From Flavobacteriaceae bacterium (GTDB taxonomy: Bacteria; Bacteroidota; Bacteroidia; Flavobacteriales; Flavobacteriaceae), in contig JAGKWW010000055.1 of NCBI GenBank assembly GCA_021151665.1, positions 1 through 28,657 of the forward strand: DNA of 28,657 bases, given 5' to 3'. Shown one piece after another: positions 8,076 to 15,482 of this stretch (its first letter is position 1; each line of letters begins with the position of its first letter). A program made the position numbers and the translations under genes. The notes beneath the pieces are model-generated. The model saw only the letters and a program-made list of their open reading frames with translations. It ran no database searches and was not told the origin of the DNA.

Positions 8076-8105
8076 TAGCATATTAAACCATTTGGTGTAA
8101 CTTTA
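8076..8105 (+). promoter_or_regulatory. Probable promoter of the ECF sigma operon
   Basis: TTAG near 8075-8078 and TAACTTTA at 8098-8105 have the spacing expected of a TTG-N19-TAnnTTTG promoter, each with a mismatch. The sigma start codon follows about 21 bases later. If the sigma factor is autoregulated, its own recognition site should also lie in this divergent gap. Confidence 0.4.
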
Positions 8106-8126
8106 GTCAAATCACAAAAAAATACG

Positions 8127-8669
8127 TTGCAGGACGAAAAGGAATTCATATCGCAGCTTCTCGACCCGAAAACGCAGAACGAGGCTTTCCGGCAGCTTGT
8201 AGCCCGCTACAGCAGGCCGCTGTATAGCCATATTCGTACTATTGTGACCGATCATGACGATGCCGACGATGTTTTGCAGAACACCTTTATAAAAGTATTC
8301 CGGAGCCTTTCGGGGTTTAAAGGCGAAAGCAAGCTGTATTCGTGGATGTACCGGATTGCAACCAATGAAGCTATAACTTTTATAAACCAGCGTGCACGAA
8401 AGAGCGGCATCAGCAGCAAAGAGGTACAGCAGCGCGCCATCGAAAACCTGCAAGCCGATGAATACTTTGAAGGCGATGAGCTGCAGCTCCAACTGCACAA
8501 GGCTGTAGCACAGCTTCCGGAAAAGCAGCAGTTGGTCTTCAAAATGAAATACTTCGAAGACATGAAATATGAAGATATCAGCGAGGCACTCGGCACATCA
8601 GTAGGCGCCCTGAAAGCCTCCTACCACCATGCAGTCAAAAAAATTGAAGATTATATTAACGGGCATTAA
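8127..8669 (+). CDS. RNA polymerase sigma factor, ECF subfamily
   Basis: The protein has 180 residues. The TTG at 8127 is the best start: it gives the usual N-terminus ('MQDEKEFISQLLDPKTQ'), there is no earlier ATG in frame, and the promoter sits just upstream. Region sigma2 is visible as 'YSRPLYSHIRTIVTDHDDADDVLQNTFIKVFRSL' followed by 'SKLYSWMYRIATNEAITFI'. Region sigma4 is 'LPEKQQLVFKMKYFEDMKYEDISEALGTS' with the helix-turn-helix 'YEDISEALGTSVGALKASYH'. It directs RNA polymerase to a stress or envelope regulon. It leads a three-gene unit with a single-TM protein and a Spy/CpxP-like periplasmic protein, and is divergent from the copper-storage gene. Confidence 0.92.
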   Translation: MQDEKEFISQLLDPKTQNEAFRQLVARYSRPLYSHIRTIVTDHDDADDVLQNTFIKVFRSLSGFKGESKLYSWMYRIATNEAITFINQRARKSGISSKEVQQRAIENLQADEYFEGDELQLQLHKAVAQLPEKQQLVFKMKYFEDMKYEDISEALGTSVGALKASYHHAVKKIEDYINGH

Positions 8670-8699
8670 ACCCCGGCCAAATAAAAAAGTCCTATAGAT

Positions 8700-9098
8700 A
8701 TGAAACCTTTTAAATTAGATAATGAACCACGGCTCAACACAGGATTTAAAGTCCCTGAGGGATATTTTGAATCGCTGGAGGACCGTGTAATGCAACAGCT
8801 TTCGCTTCCTGAACCGAAGGTGATTCCTTTATACAGGCGCAGGCCGGTATGGGCTTCGGTGGCGGCAGCGGTTGTAGTAATGGCAGGAGCCGGCTTATTC
8901 TACCTGAACAATAGCGCAACACCTGCTGATGAGTCTGCTATAGAGAACTATCTGGTATATCAGGGCAATATAAGCTCTTATGACATCATCCAGAACCTGG
9001 ATGACAGTGATATAAACGCGCTCGAAAAATCGATGGCAGTGAGTGATGATGCAGTAATAGATTACCTGGATAACGAAAATATAATTGTAACCGATTGA
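8700..9098 (+). CDS. Single-TM protein, probable anti-sigma factor
   Basis: The 132-residue protein has a soluble N-terminus (residues 1-49, cytoplasmic by the positive-inside rule, 'YRRR' at 45-48), one TM helix at about 50-69 and an acidic periplasmic C-terminus of about 60 residues. There is no zinc anti-sigma (HxxxCxxC) motif. The position between an ECF sigma gene (30 bases upstream) and a Spy-like sensor (4 bases downstream), and the topology, suggest that it holds the sigma factor at the membrane. This function is inferred from context and layout, not from a recognised domain. The N-terminal 'GFKVPEGYFESLEDRVMQQL' is a recurrent motif in Bacteroidota proteins found after ECF sigma genes. 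Confidence 0.7.
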   Translation: MKPFKLDNEPRLNTGFKVPEGYFESLEDRVMQQLSLPEPKVIPLYRRRPVWASVAAAVVVMAGAGLFYLNNSATPADESAIENYLVYQGNISSYDIIQNLDDSDINALEKSMAVSDDAVIDYLDNENIIVTD

Positions 9099-9102
9099 TA
9101 CT

Positions 9103-9546
9103 ATGAAAATAAAAACACTAATAGCAGTACTGCTTTTGTTCTCTGTAACTGCTTTTGCACAACAGGGCAAAGAAAAACGGGATAAGATAAAGGCACTCAA
9201 GGTTTCGTTCATCACCACAGAGCTGAACCTTACAAGTGATGAGTCGGCAAAGTTCTGGCCTGTGTATAATGCTTTCGAGGACAAGCAATTTGAGCTCCGC
9301 CACAAACGCATGCGCGACATCCTGGGCAAAATAGACCAGGCCGGGATTAATAACCTTTCCGATAAGGACGCGAATAATTACCTGAACCAGATCGGTGACA
9401 CCGAAGAGGAAATGGTCGCGATACGTAGAAAACTCGTGGCTGACCTTCGCCCTATAATAGGCCCGGTAAAAATACTAAAGCTACTAAAAGCAGAGGAAGA
9501 TTTTAATCGCAAGCTTATTTCCCAGATCAGGGACCGAAAGCGATAG
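9103..9546 (+). CDS. Spy/CpxP-like periplasmic 'sensor of ECF-type sigma factor'
   Basis: The protein has 147 residues: a signal peptide (MKIKTLIAVLLLFSVTAFAQ) followed by an all-helical, highly charged domain with the LTxxQ-family pattern ('LNLTSDESAKFWPVYNAFEDKQ', 'RKLVADLRPIIGPVKILKLLKAEEDFNRKL'). This resembles Spy/CpxP and the Bacteroidota proteins annotated as sensors of ECF sigma factors. In Proteobacteria such proteins sense envelope or metal stress or chaperone periplasmic proteins. Here it probably signals to the single-TM protein encoded 4 bases upstream. A strong terminator follows, closing the operon. Confidence 0.82.
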   Translation: MKIKTLIAVLLLFSVTAFAQQGKEKRDKIKALKVSFITTELNLTSDESAKFWPVYNAFEDKQFELRHKRMRDILGKIDQAGINNLSDKDANNYLNQIGDTEEEMVAIRRKLVADLRPIIGPVKILKLLKAEEDFNRKLISQIRDRKR

Positions 9547-9577
9547 CAGCAGTGATTTGTTTTAGTTATACATAAAC

Positions 9578-9599
9578 AGGGGGCGTTAAAAAGCCCCCT
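9578..9599. terminator. Bidirectional terminator after the ECF operon
   Basis: The stem AGGGGGC / GCCCCCT (7 bp) with an 8-base loop is followed by a T-run on the plus strand. It sits between the Spy-like gene and the convergent BNR-repeat gene, whose stop is only a few bases away. Confidence 0.85.
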
Positions 9600-9602
9600 T
9601 TT

Positions 9603-10652
9603 TTATTTGAGGCGAATCCTGATGATCTGATTTTGCCCTGCGGCGTAAGCAACCTTATCAGAAGCAAACCGGATAGCGTGAAATTGGCGGCTGTCGAGTA
9701 TTTTTTTCCATTTCGCTCCGCGGTCATAAGAATAATAGACTCCTGCAGGTCCAACGGTTACTAGTTCATTCCCCTTGCTTTTCGGAACAAATTGCACACA
9801 GCTTGCATAGCCAAATGCATTGCCATCGGCCACAACTTCCCAGCTATGTCCTCCATCTGTTGTAATGATCTTGTTTTTATGGTTATCGTTCCGCTTTTCG
9901 TAGTTGCCTCCTACCGCAAAGCCTATATTCTCATCATAGAAATCGGCAGAGAACATGCCCGACATAGCCGTGCCCTGAACGATTGGCGTGTCAAAAACCT
10001 CCCATGAAAGGCCTTTGTCTGCTGAGTGAAAAACGCGTGACTTCATTCCTCCCGAAACAATCCAGGCATGGCTGCCTTTCACGATGATATTACTGTTGCT
10101 TGCGGCAAAAGCAGCTTCGCCTTCTGTAGCTTGGGGCAGGTTGTTGCACGGGATTTTTTTCCAGGTCTGGCCACCGTTGTCCGTGATAATTACCGAAAGG
10201 CAATTTTCGGTAGGATCGCCCATGGCAATTCCGTTCTTATCATCAAAGAACTGCATGCTGTCGTAAAACACCTTATCCCCTTTTTCGGTGTAAACCATCT
10301 CATTCCGCCTGCCGTCTTTCGATATTTTATAAAGCGTTGCGGGCGTTCCTGCGTTTAAGATAAATACTGAAGATGAAGTTTTTGCTATTGCCCGGAACTC
10401 GGGTAAAACCGTATCCCGCGCAATCACGCCGGCAAAGCTTTTTCCCTTGCCATCGGCTGAAACATACCCATATTTCCCATTGCTCCCGGCATACCACAGC
10501 CGGTCACCGTCTACAGCAATGGCCCGAATACTGATGCTGTCGGTTAATAGTGTATCAACTTCAACAACAGAAAAGGAAGGCTTATAATCGGGCGTTTCCT
10601 TTTTGCAGGCAATTAGGGAAAGAAGGCATATAAGGCAAAAAATAGTTTTCAT
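9603..10652 (-). CDS. BNR/YCF48-like beta-propeller lipoprotein
   Basis: The protein has 349 residues from the ATG at 10652. A longer frame starting at 10679 is unlikely because the internal start gives a clean lipoprotein signal (MKTIFCLICLLSLIACKKE, lipobox LIAC). Asp-box/BNR-type repeats are visible: 'ITDNGGQTWKKI', 'HSADKGLSWEVF', 'TTDGGHSWEVVADG' and 'SYDRGAKWKKIL'. The fold is expected to be a beta-propeller like the photosystem II assembly factor YCF48 or sialidase-like propellers. It is often annotated as 'oxidoreductase' in Bacteroidota without biochemical support. Its likely location is the periplasm or outer membrane. No own -7 box is seen, so it may be transcribed with the DUF983 gene 48 bases upstream. 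Confidence 0.8.
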   Translation of the reverse strand: MKTIFCLICLLSLIACKKETPDYKPSFSVVEVDTLLTDSISIRAIAVDGDRLWYAGSNGKYGYVSADGKGKSFAGVIARDTVLPEFRAIAKTSSSVFILNAGTPATLYKISKDGRRNEMVYTEKGDKVFYDSMQFFDDKNGIAMGDPTENCLSVIITDNGGQTWKKIPCNNLPQATEGEAAFAASNSNIIVKGSHAWIVSGGMKSRVFHSADKGLSWEVFDTPIVQGTAMSGMFSADFYDENIGFAVGGNYEKRNDNHKNKIITTDGGHSWEVVADGNAFGYASCVQFVPKSKGNELVTVGPAGVYYSYDRGAKWKKILDSRQFHAIRFASDKVAYAAGQNQIIRIRLK

Positions 10653-10700
10653 AGACGATGGTTTAAAGCGAATGTACAAAAAACCTAAATGCCGGAAAAA

Positions 10701-11060
10701 CTATATTGACCTGTCCTTTCCGTCGAACATATAGATCCAGATCATTCTCGAGAACCTGAAGTTGAATGTACTTAGAAGTACAGACATTACTGCTATGATA
10801 ATAATAAGTGTAACCATATCGCGGGTAAACTGAAAAGCGATCAGGAAAGACAAAAGCATCTCGGCAACCGTAACGGCATAGCTCACATACATTGAGCCAA
10901 AGAAATAGCCGGGCTCTCTTTCAAACTTGTGCCCGCATACCGGGCAGTGGTCATTCATTACCGGCATGCGGAATAAAAGCGGGTTTCCTTTTTTGCTGAA
11001 TACTTTTCCTTGTTCACATTTTGGGCAGCGTTCGGCTAATATCCCTTTAAGTGCTGACAT
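10701..11060 (-). CDS. DUF983 membrane protein
   Basis: The protein has 119 residues from the ATG at 11060. The in-frame TTG at 11078 overlaps the -7 box and is rejected as the start. Two CxxC pairs ('ERCPKCEQG' and 'DHCPVCGHKFE') form a probable zinc ribbon at the N-terminus. 'EREPGYFFGSMYVSYA' then leads into two hydrophobic segments ('VTVAEMLLSFLIAFQF', 'LIIIIAVMSVLLSTF') and 'RFSRMIWIYMF'. This is the DUF983 signature; its function is unknown. The BNR-repeat lipoprotein lies downstream on the same strand and the AraC regulator is divergent. Confidence 0.88.
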   Translation of the reverse strand: MSALKGILAERCPKCEQGKVFSKKGNPLLFRMPVMNDHCPVCGHKFEREPGYFFGSMYVSYAVTVAEMLLSFLIAFQFTRDMVTLIIIIAVMSVLLSTFNFRFSRMIWIYMFDGKDRSI

Positions 11061-11075
11061 ATCGTTGTTTTTATG

Positions 11076-11083
11076 CAAAGGTA
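11076..11083 (-). promoter_or_regulatory. -7 box of the DUF983 gene
   Basis: The minus strand reads TACCTTTG, a perfect match to TAnnTTTG, 15 bases before the ATG at 11060. It overlaps the alternative TTG start. No TTG -33 element is visible at 19 bases. Confidence 0.55.
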
Positions 11084-11141
11084 TAAAAGGAAGTGGTCCG
11101 CTTCCTTATACAGAACCGACCAAAATTTGTATTTTTAGGAC

Positions 11142-12017
11142 ATGGAAAAATTAGCCGTCCTAAATCTCGGGCAATTTGAACGCCAGCAAGTAAGCGAATT
11201 TTACGCCAATACGCTCGAAAATCACCTTGTTACGTCGCACCGCAATATTGAGCATCCCCACTCGCACGATTTTTACCTCGCGATACTTTTTACCAAAGGC
11301 AGCGGCATCCATGAAGTTGATTTTACCTATTATAGTGTTCAGCCGGGAAGCCTCTTTTTGCTAAATCCCGGGCAAACGCACCACTGGCAGCTGTCAGACG
11401 ATATCAGCGGATATGTATTCTTTCATACGCAGGAATTTTACGATCTGGAGTACACACACCGGAGCCTCAGCCACTATCCCTTTTTCTATAGCATGCACAG
11501 TTCTCCCCTTGTAAATTTTATTGGTGGGGCAATGGAGTATATTACATCATTGTTCAGGCAGATCCTTAGCGAGAGTACTTCGCAGGAACCCCTCTGCAGG
11601 GAGCGGCTGCTTAACCTGGCCGACCTTGTGTATATAGAGGCCGCCCGTGAAACGATACGGCAGGCACCCCTACCGGAAGCCAACCATAACCATTACTACC
11701 TGCGTTTCCGTAAGCTCGAATCGCTTATAGAGGAACATTTCCCTAAGGAGAAGTCGCCCGCAGCCTACGCGGAAATGATGCACATGACGCCGAAACATCT
11801 TAACCGCATTACACAAATGGTGACAGGAAAATCTACAGGAAAAATTATTACCGACCGGGTGCTTCTGGAAGCTAAAAAGGAACTTGTGTTGCGAAAGAAA
11901 ACTTTAAATGAAATTGCATATTCGCTCGGTTTCAGCGACTACGCCTACTTTTCAAGGTTATTTAAAAATCATGAGGGCGAAACCCCGTCGTCGTTTTTAA
12001 AAAAATACGAAAAATGA
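11142..12017 (+). CDS. AraC family transcriptional regulator
   Basis: The protein has 291 residues. The N-terminal cupin-like ligand domain contains 'HPHSHDFYLAILFTKGSG' and 'VQPGSLFLLNPGQTHHW'. The C-terminal AraC/XylS HTH domain (about residues 190-290) contains 'MTPKHLNRITQMVTGKS' and the family signature 'LNEIAYSLGFSDYAYFSRLFKNHEGETPSSFLKKY'. It is a DNA-binding regulator whose effector is unknown. It is divergent from the DUF983 gene, 81 bases apart, and the RsmB gene downstream has its own promoter, so there is no obvious target operon. The -7-like TATTTTTA at 11130-11137 lies only 4 bases before the ATG, which would give a leaderless or near-leaderless mRNA. Confidence 0.92.
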   Translation: MEKLAVLNLGQFERQQVSEFYANTLENHLVTSHRNIEHPHSHDFYLAILFTKGSGIHEVDFTYYSVQPGSLFLLNPGQTHHWQLSDDISGYVFFHTQEFYDLEYTHRSLSHYPFFYSMHSSPLVNFIGGAMEYITSLFRQILSESTSQEPLCRERLLNLADLVYIEAARETIRQAPLPEANHNHYYLRFRKLESLIEEHFPKEKSPAAYAEMMHMTPKHLNRITQMVTGKSTGKIITDRVLLEAKKELVLRKKTLNEIAYSLGFSDYAYFSRLFKNHEGETPSSFLKKYEK

Positions 12018-12089
12018 TAATTCTGTTACATCACGATGACGTTTTAGCTAAAATTATGGCTGATAATCTGTAGCAGGCTAATTTTTAAG

Positions 12090-12097
12090 TACCTTTG
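12090..12097 (+). promoter_or_regulatory. -7 box of the RsmB-endonuclease unit
   Basis: TACCTTTG matches the TAnnTTTG consensus exactly, 17 bases before the ATG at 12115. A CTG at 12068-12070, 19 bases upstream, is a one-mismatch -33 element. Confidence 0.6.
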
Positions 12098-12114
12098 CCC
12101 GTTATTTTTCTAAA

Positions 12115-13329
12115 ATGAGATTACATAGGAATTTAGTTTTTACGGTTATCGATTCGCTCGGCTTTATATTTAACGATGGCGAATATGCCGACAAGGTGGT
12201 GGCGCGTGCTTTAAAGAAGGACAAACGCTGGGGAAGCGCCGACCGTAAATTTGTGGCCGAAACAATATATGAAATCGTTCGGTGGAAGCGTCTTTATGCA
12301 GAGATTGCAGAGGTAAAAGAACCGTATGACCGTGACAACCTATGGCGAGTATTCGCCGTTTGGGCAGTGCTTCGCGGGTATCAGCTCCCGGACTGGAAAT
12401 ATTTTGAGGAAACGCCGATACGCCGTATCAAAGGTAAATTTGACGAGCTTTCAAGGATCAGGAAATTCCGTGAGTCGATTCCCGACTGGATGGATGAACT
12501 GGGCGTAAAAGAGCTGGGCGAAAAAAAATGGGAGCAGGAAATCGCAGCCCAGAATGAGCAGGCAAAAGTGATACTCCGCGTTAATACGCTCAAGACAACA
12601 AAGGAGAAGCTCCGCGCCATACTTATGGATGCCGGTATTGCGACAGACTATATTAAAGATTACCCCGATGCGCTTGTGCTAAAGGAACGCGCCAACGTGT
12701 TCCTTACTGATGCATTTAAGGAAGGCCTTTTCGAAGTTCAGGATGCTTCGTCACAGATGGTTGCCCGTTTCCTGGATGTAGAACCCGGGATGCGCGTGGT
12801 AGATACCTGTGCGGGCGCCGGCGGAAAAACGCTGCACCTTGCGTCGCTGATGGAAAATAAAGGCCAGCTTATCGCTATGGACCTTTATGAAAGCAAGTTA
12901 AAGCAACTAAAGATCAGGGCAAAGCGCAACGCGGCGTTCAATATTGAATACCGGATTATTGACAGCACCAAGGTCATCAAAAAACTCCATGAAAAAGCCG
13001 ACCGGGTATTGATAGATGCGCCATGCAGCGGCCTTGGGGTAATGAAACGCAACCCCGACAGCAAGTGGAAGCTGCAGCCGGAGTTTGTGGATAATATCCG
13101 GAAAACACAGGCAGAAGTACTGGAAAACTATTCTAAGATCGTGAAACCCGGTGGCAAGCTGGTATATGCCACATGCTCTGTGCTTCCGTCTGAAAATCAG
13201 GAACAGGTTAAGCAATTCTTAACTACAGAGATTGGAAAAGAGTTTACCTTTGTAAAAGAAAATAAAGTTCTGGCGTCGGAATCAGGATTCGATGGATTTT
13301 ATATGGCGTTGCTGGAACGAAAAAAATAA
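12115..13329 (+). CDS. rsmB: RsmB/NOP-family rRNA (cytosine-5) methyltransferase
   Basis: The protein has 404 residues. The N-terminal NusB-like/RNA-binding helical region is followed by a class I SAM domain. Motif I is 'VVDTCAGAGGKTLHLA'. Motif IV 'IDAPCSGLGVMKRNPD' contains Cys304, and motif VI 'YATCSVLPSENQEQV' contains the nucleophilic Cys354. This pair of cysteines is diagnostic of m5C RNA methyltransferases. By family it would methylate a cytosine of 16S rRNA (C967 in E. coli for RsmB); the exact target base is inferred. A perfect -7 box lies upstream, and the endonuclease gene starts 3 bases after the stop, so they are probably co-transcribed despite unrelated jobs. Confidence 0.88.
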   Translation: MRLHRNLVFTVIDSLGFIFNDGEYADKVVARALKKDKRWGSADRKFVAETIYEIVRWKRLYAEIAEVKEPYDRDNLWRVFAVWAVLRGYQLPDWKYFEETPIRRIKGKFDELSRIRKFRESIPDWMDELGVKELGEKKWEQEIAAQNEQAKVILRVNTLKTTKEKLRAILMDAGIATDYIKDYPDALVLKERANVFLTDAFKEGLFEVQDASSQMVARFLDVEPGMRVVDTCAGAGGKTLHLASLMENKGQLIAMDLYESKLKQLKIRAKRNAAFNIEYRIIDSTKVIKKLHEKADRVLIDAPCSGLGVMKRNPDSKWKLQPEFVDNIRKTQAEVLENYSKIVKPGGKLVYATCSVLPSENQEQVKQFLTTEIGKEFTFVKENKVLASESGFDGFYMALLERKK

Positions 13330-13332
13330 GCT

Positions 13333-14481
13333 ATGAACAAAATTACCATGTTTGCATTCCTGCTGCTGGCAGCTGCAGGCTTTTGCCAAATACCCGCGGG
13401 TTACTACAACTCAGCTAACGGATTTACAGGCTATACGCTTAAAACAAAGCTAAAAACGATTGTTACCAACGGGCATGACCCCCAAAGTTACACTACAGGT
13501 TTATGGTCGCTTTATGCCAATTCCATTCGTGATTATTACTATGAAAACGATGGCACCATACTGGATATTTACTCAGAGAATCCTGCCGGCGCCGATCCGT
13601 ACAGTTTTACTCCGGTAACCAACCAGTGCGGCAGCTATAATGCCGAGGGCGACTGCTACAACAAAGAGCACCTTATCCCGCAGGCCTATTTCAGCTCAGC
13701 TATGCCAATGTATTCTGATGCACACCATATTGTGCCTACAGATGGGAAGGTGAACGGATGGCGCGGCAACCTGCCGTTCGGCGTTGTATCGGGTACAGCT
13801 ACCAATGGATGCAATGCGGGCGCCACAAATACACCATGCCATACCTCTAATAACTCAAAACTGGGCAGTAACCTGAACAGCGGCTATTCTGCAGGCTTTT
13901 CCGGGAAAGTATTTGAACCTATCGACGAATTTAAAGGCGATGTGGCCCGTTCATTTCTTTACTTCGCAACACGTTATGAAGACGATATGCCCGGATTTTA
14001 TTCGGCTGCAGCATCATCGCTTGAAGTGAAGGCCATGTTTGACGGATCTTCCAACAAAGTATTCAATAACACGTTCCTTAACATCCTTCTGGTATGGAAT
14101 GCCCAGGATCCCGTTAGCGCCAAAGAGATAGCGTTTAACAATGCTATTTATAATTTTCAGCATAACCGCAACCCTTACATCGACCATCCGGAATATGTGA
14201 CTGCGGTATGGGGTGCACCGCTGTCGGTTAGCCCGGCTACTGTTCTTCAAAGTGTAAGCCTCTACCCTAACCCTGCGTCAAATAACACAGTAAACATTTA
14301 CAGCGAAACCACGCTTGATAAAATTGAGATTATCAACCTGAACGGACAGATGGTTCGCACAGTAGATACCAATAGCGAGGTAGATAGCGTTTATACCATT
14401 TCAGATCTTCCACAGGGCTTTTACCTGGTAAGGCTGGCCTCGGGCAATGAATCAGTAGTTAAGAAACTGATCGTAAATTAA
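13333..14481 (+). CDS. Secreted endonuclease I (EndA/NucM) with T9SS sorting domain
   Basis: The protein has 382 residues. The signal peptide is MNKITMFAFLLLAAAGFCQ. The endonuclease I domain shows 'YNKEHLIPQAYF', 'DAHHIVPTDGKVNGWRGNLPFG' (beta-beta-alpha-metal-like catalytic region) and the late motif 'FQHNRNPYIDHPEYV'. The last ~75 residues are a type A T9SS sorting domain ('SLYPNPASNNTVNIYS', 'LNGQMVRTVD', 'LPQGFYLVRLASGNESVVKKLIVN'). It is expected to be exported through the type IX system to the cell surface or medium, where it degrades nucleic acids for nutrition. It follows the methyltransferase by 3 bases and ends in a terminator. Confidence 0.93.
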   Translation: MNKITMFAFLLLAAAGFCQIPAGYYNSANGFTGYTLKTKLKTIVTNGHDPQSYTTGLWSLYANSIRDYYYENDGTILDIYSENPAGADPYSFTPVTNQCGSYNAEGDCYNKEHLIPQAYFSSAMPMYSDAHHIVPTDGKVNGWRGNLPFGVVSGTATNGCNAGATNTPCHTSNNSKLGSNLNSGYSAGFSGKVFEPIDEFKGDVARSFLYFATRYEDDMPGFYSAAASSLEVKAMFDGSSNKVFNNTFLNILLVWNAQDPVSAKEIAFNNAIYNFQHNRNPYIDHPEYVTAVWGAPLSVSPATVLQSVSLYPNPASNNTVNIYSETTLDKIEIINLNGQMVRTVDTNSEVDSVYTISDLPQGFYLVRLASGNESVVKKLIVN

Positions 14482-14506
14482 ATCGAACACACTTATTTTA
14501 TAAATT

Positions 14507-14525
14507 AGCCTCCTAAACGGAGGCT
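14507..14525 (+). terminator. Intrinsic terminator after the endonuclease gene
   Basis: The 7-bp stem AGCCTCC / GGAGGCT has loop TAAAC and is followed by TTTTT. It ends only 15 bases before the ATG of the Crp-thioesterase gene. Confidence 0.85.
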
Positions 14526-14540
14526 TTTTATTTTGTTACT

Positions 14541-15374
14541 ATGAGTTTTTTAAACAGCGTTGCACCCTACGTGCAACTCGATGATTTTGGAAAGGCTGCC
14601 CTATTTGATAAAATGGAAAGGCATGTTTTTCCGAAAGGGACTATTTTAGTGGCAATTGGCGACATTTGCCGGAGTGTCTATTTTATAGAGAGCGGTATTT
14701 GCCGGAGTTTTTACATTAAAGACGGGAAAGAGGTTACCGAAGCGATTTTTACCACTTATTCTTTTGCCTGTTCGCTTAATAGTTACCACACCCGCCAACC
14801 TGATATGCGTCAGCGCGAGGTACTGGTAACCTCTGTAATATGGACGCTTCCCTATCATGAGCTGGAAAAACTTTACGCCTCATATCCCTCTATAGAACGG
14901 CTTGGCAGGCACATTATTACCCTTGAACTCACCGCCGCTCATAAACGAACAGAAAGCCTTAAATTTTGTACCGCACAGGAGCGTTACCGTAAATTTATGG
15001 AAGAAGAGGAAGGAGTGCTGCAACACGTGCCGTTAGGTATAATAGCTTCATATCTAGGTATGACCCAGGAAACGTTGAGCAGCAAACATGAGATTGTATA
15101 CTTTATTCCTGCTTCATATAGTGAAAATGTATGTATCCGCTCATCCCTCATTAAAAGCAGCGAAGATTCGCTGTTAGTAGAAATGACGATGTGGGACGAA
15201 GAGGCGAAAAATCTCAAGGCAATACTTTGGACACGCTTCATCCATATAGATACAAAGACAGGAAAGCGTGACAGCCATCCCAAATGGTTTCAGGACATTG
15301 CCGACGCTATCCAAAATAACGATCTCCGTTCGTTTGACTCGATTAATGCGCGCATCGCATCTATTAGGGAGTGA
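14541..15374 (+). CDS. Crp/Fnr regulator fused to a truncated hotdog thioesterase
   Basis: The protein has 277 residues, longer than the ~190-200 usual for Bacteroidota Crp/Fnr proteins. Residues 1 to about 180 are a normal Crp/Fnr protein: cyclic-nucleotide-binding fold ('FPKGTILVAIGDICRSVYFI', 'SGICRSFYIKDGKEVTEAIF'), dimer helix, and a helix-turn-helix ending 'VPLGIIASYLGMTQETLS'. At about residues 180-182 (bases ~15078-15086) the sequence switches. Instead of the usual 'R-I-R' end of the recognition helix it continues 'SKHEIVYFIPASYSENV', then 'LLVEMTMWDEEAKNLKAILWTRFIHID' and 'TGKRDSHPKWFQDIADAI'. That is the second half of a 4HBT/hotdog acyl-CoA thioesterase, without its first strand and long central helix. 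The frame is continuous with no stop. Both halves are recalled by pattern; the Crp half is the surer. Confidence 0.78.
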   Translation: MSFLNSVAPYVQLDDFGKAALFDKMERHVFPKGTILVAIGDICRSVYFIESGICRSFYIKDGKEVTEAIFTTYSFACSLNSYHTRQPDMRQREVLVTSVIWTLPYHELEKLYASYPSIERLGRHIITLELTAAHKRTESLKFCTAQERYRKFMEEEEGVLQHVPLGIIASYLGMTQETLSSKHEIVYFIPASYSENVCIRSSLIKSSEDSLLVEMTMWDEEAKNLKAILWTRFIHIDTKTGKRDSHPKWFQDIADAIQNNDLRSFDSINARIASIRE

Positions 15375-15449
15375 TGAGTTAAAAAAAAGGCCATGTATTC
15401 ACAAATCAATAATTTTAATACGCTAACGTTATAGTAATAGCAATTTATT

Positions 15450-15457
15450 TACCTTTA
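15450..15457 (+). promoter_or_regulatory. -7 box of the serine dehydratase gene
   Basis: TACCTTTA is one base off TAnnTTTG and lies 25 bases before the ATG at 15483. No convincing TTG at the -33 position. Confidence 0.45.
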
Positions 15458-15482
15458 CGGCTCACATTTTTTGACTGTTGCT

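Noticed and set aside
11061..11078. TTG start for the DUF983 protein
   Set aside because: It lies in the perfect TACCTTTG -7 box; the ATG at 11060 fits the promoter and the family.
15471..15482. TTG start for the serine dehydratase
   Set aside because: The ATG four codons downstream gives the usual N-terminus, and the TTG is very close to the predicted transcription start.
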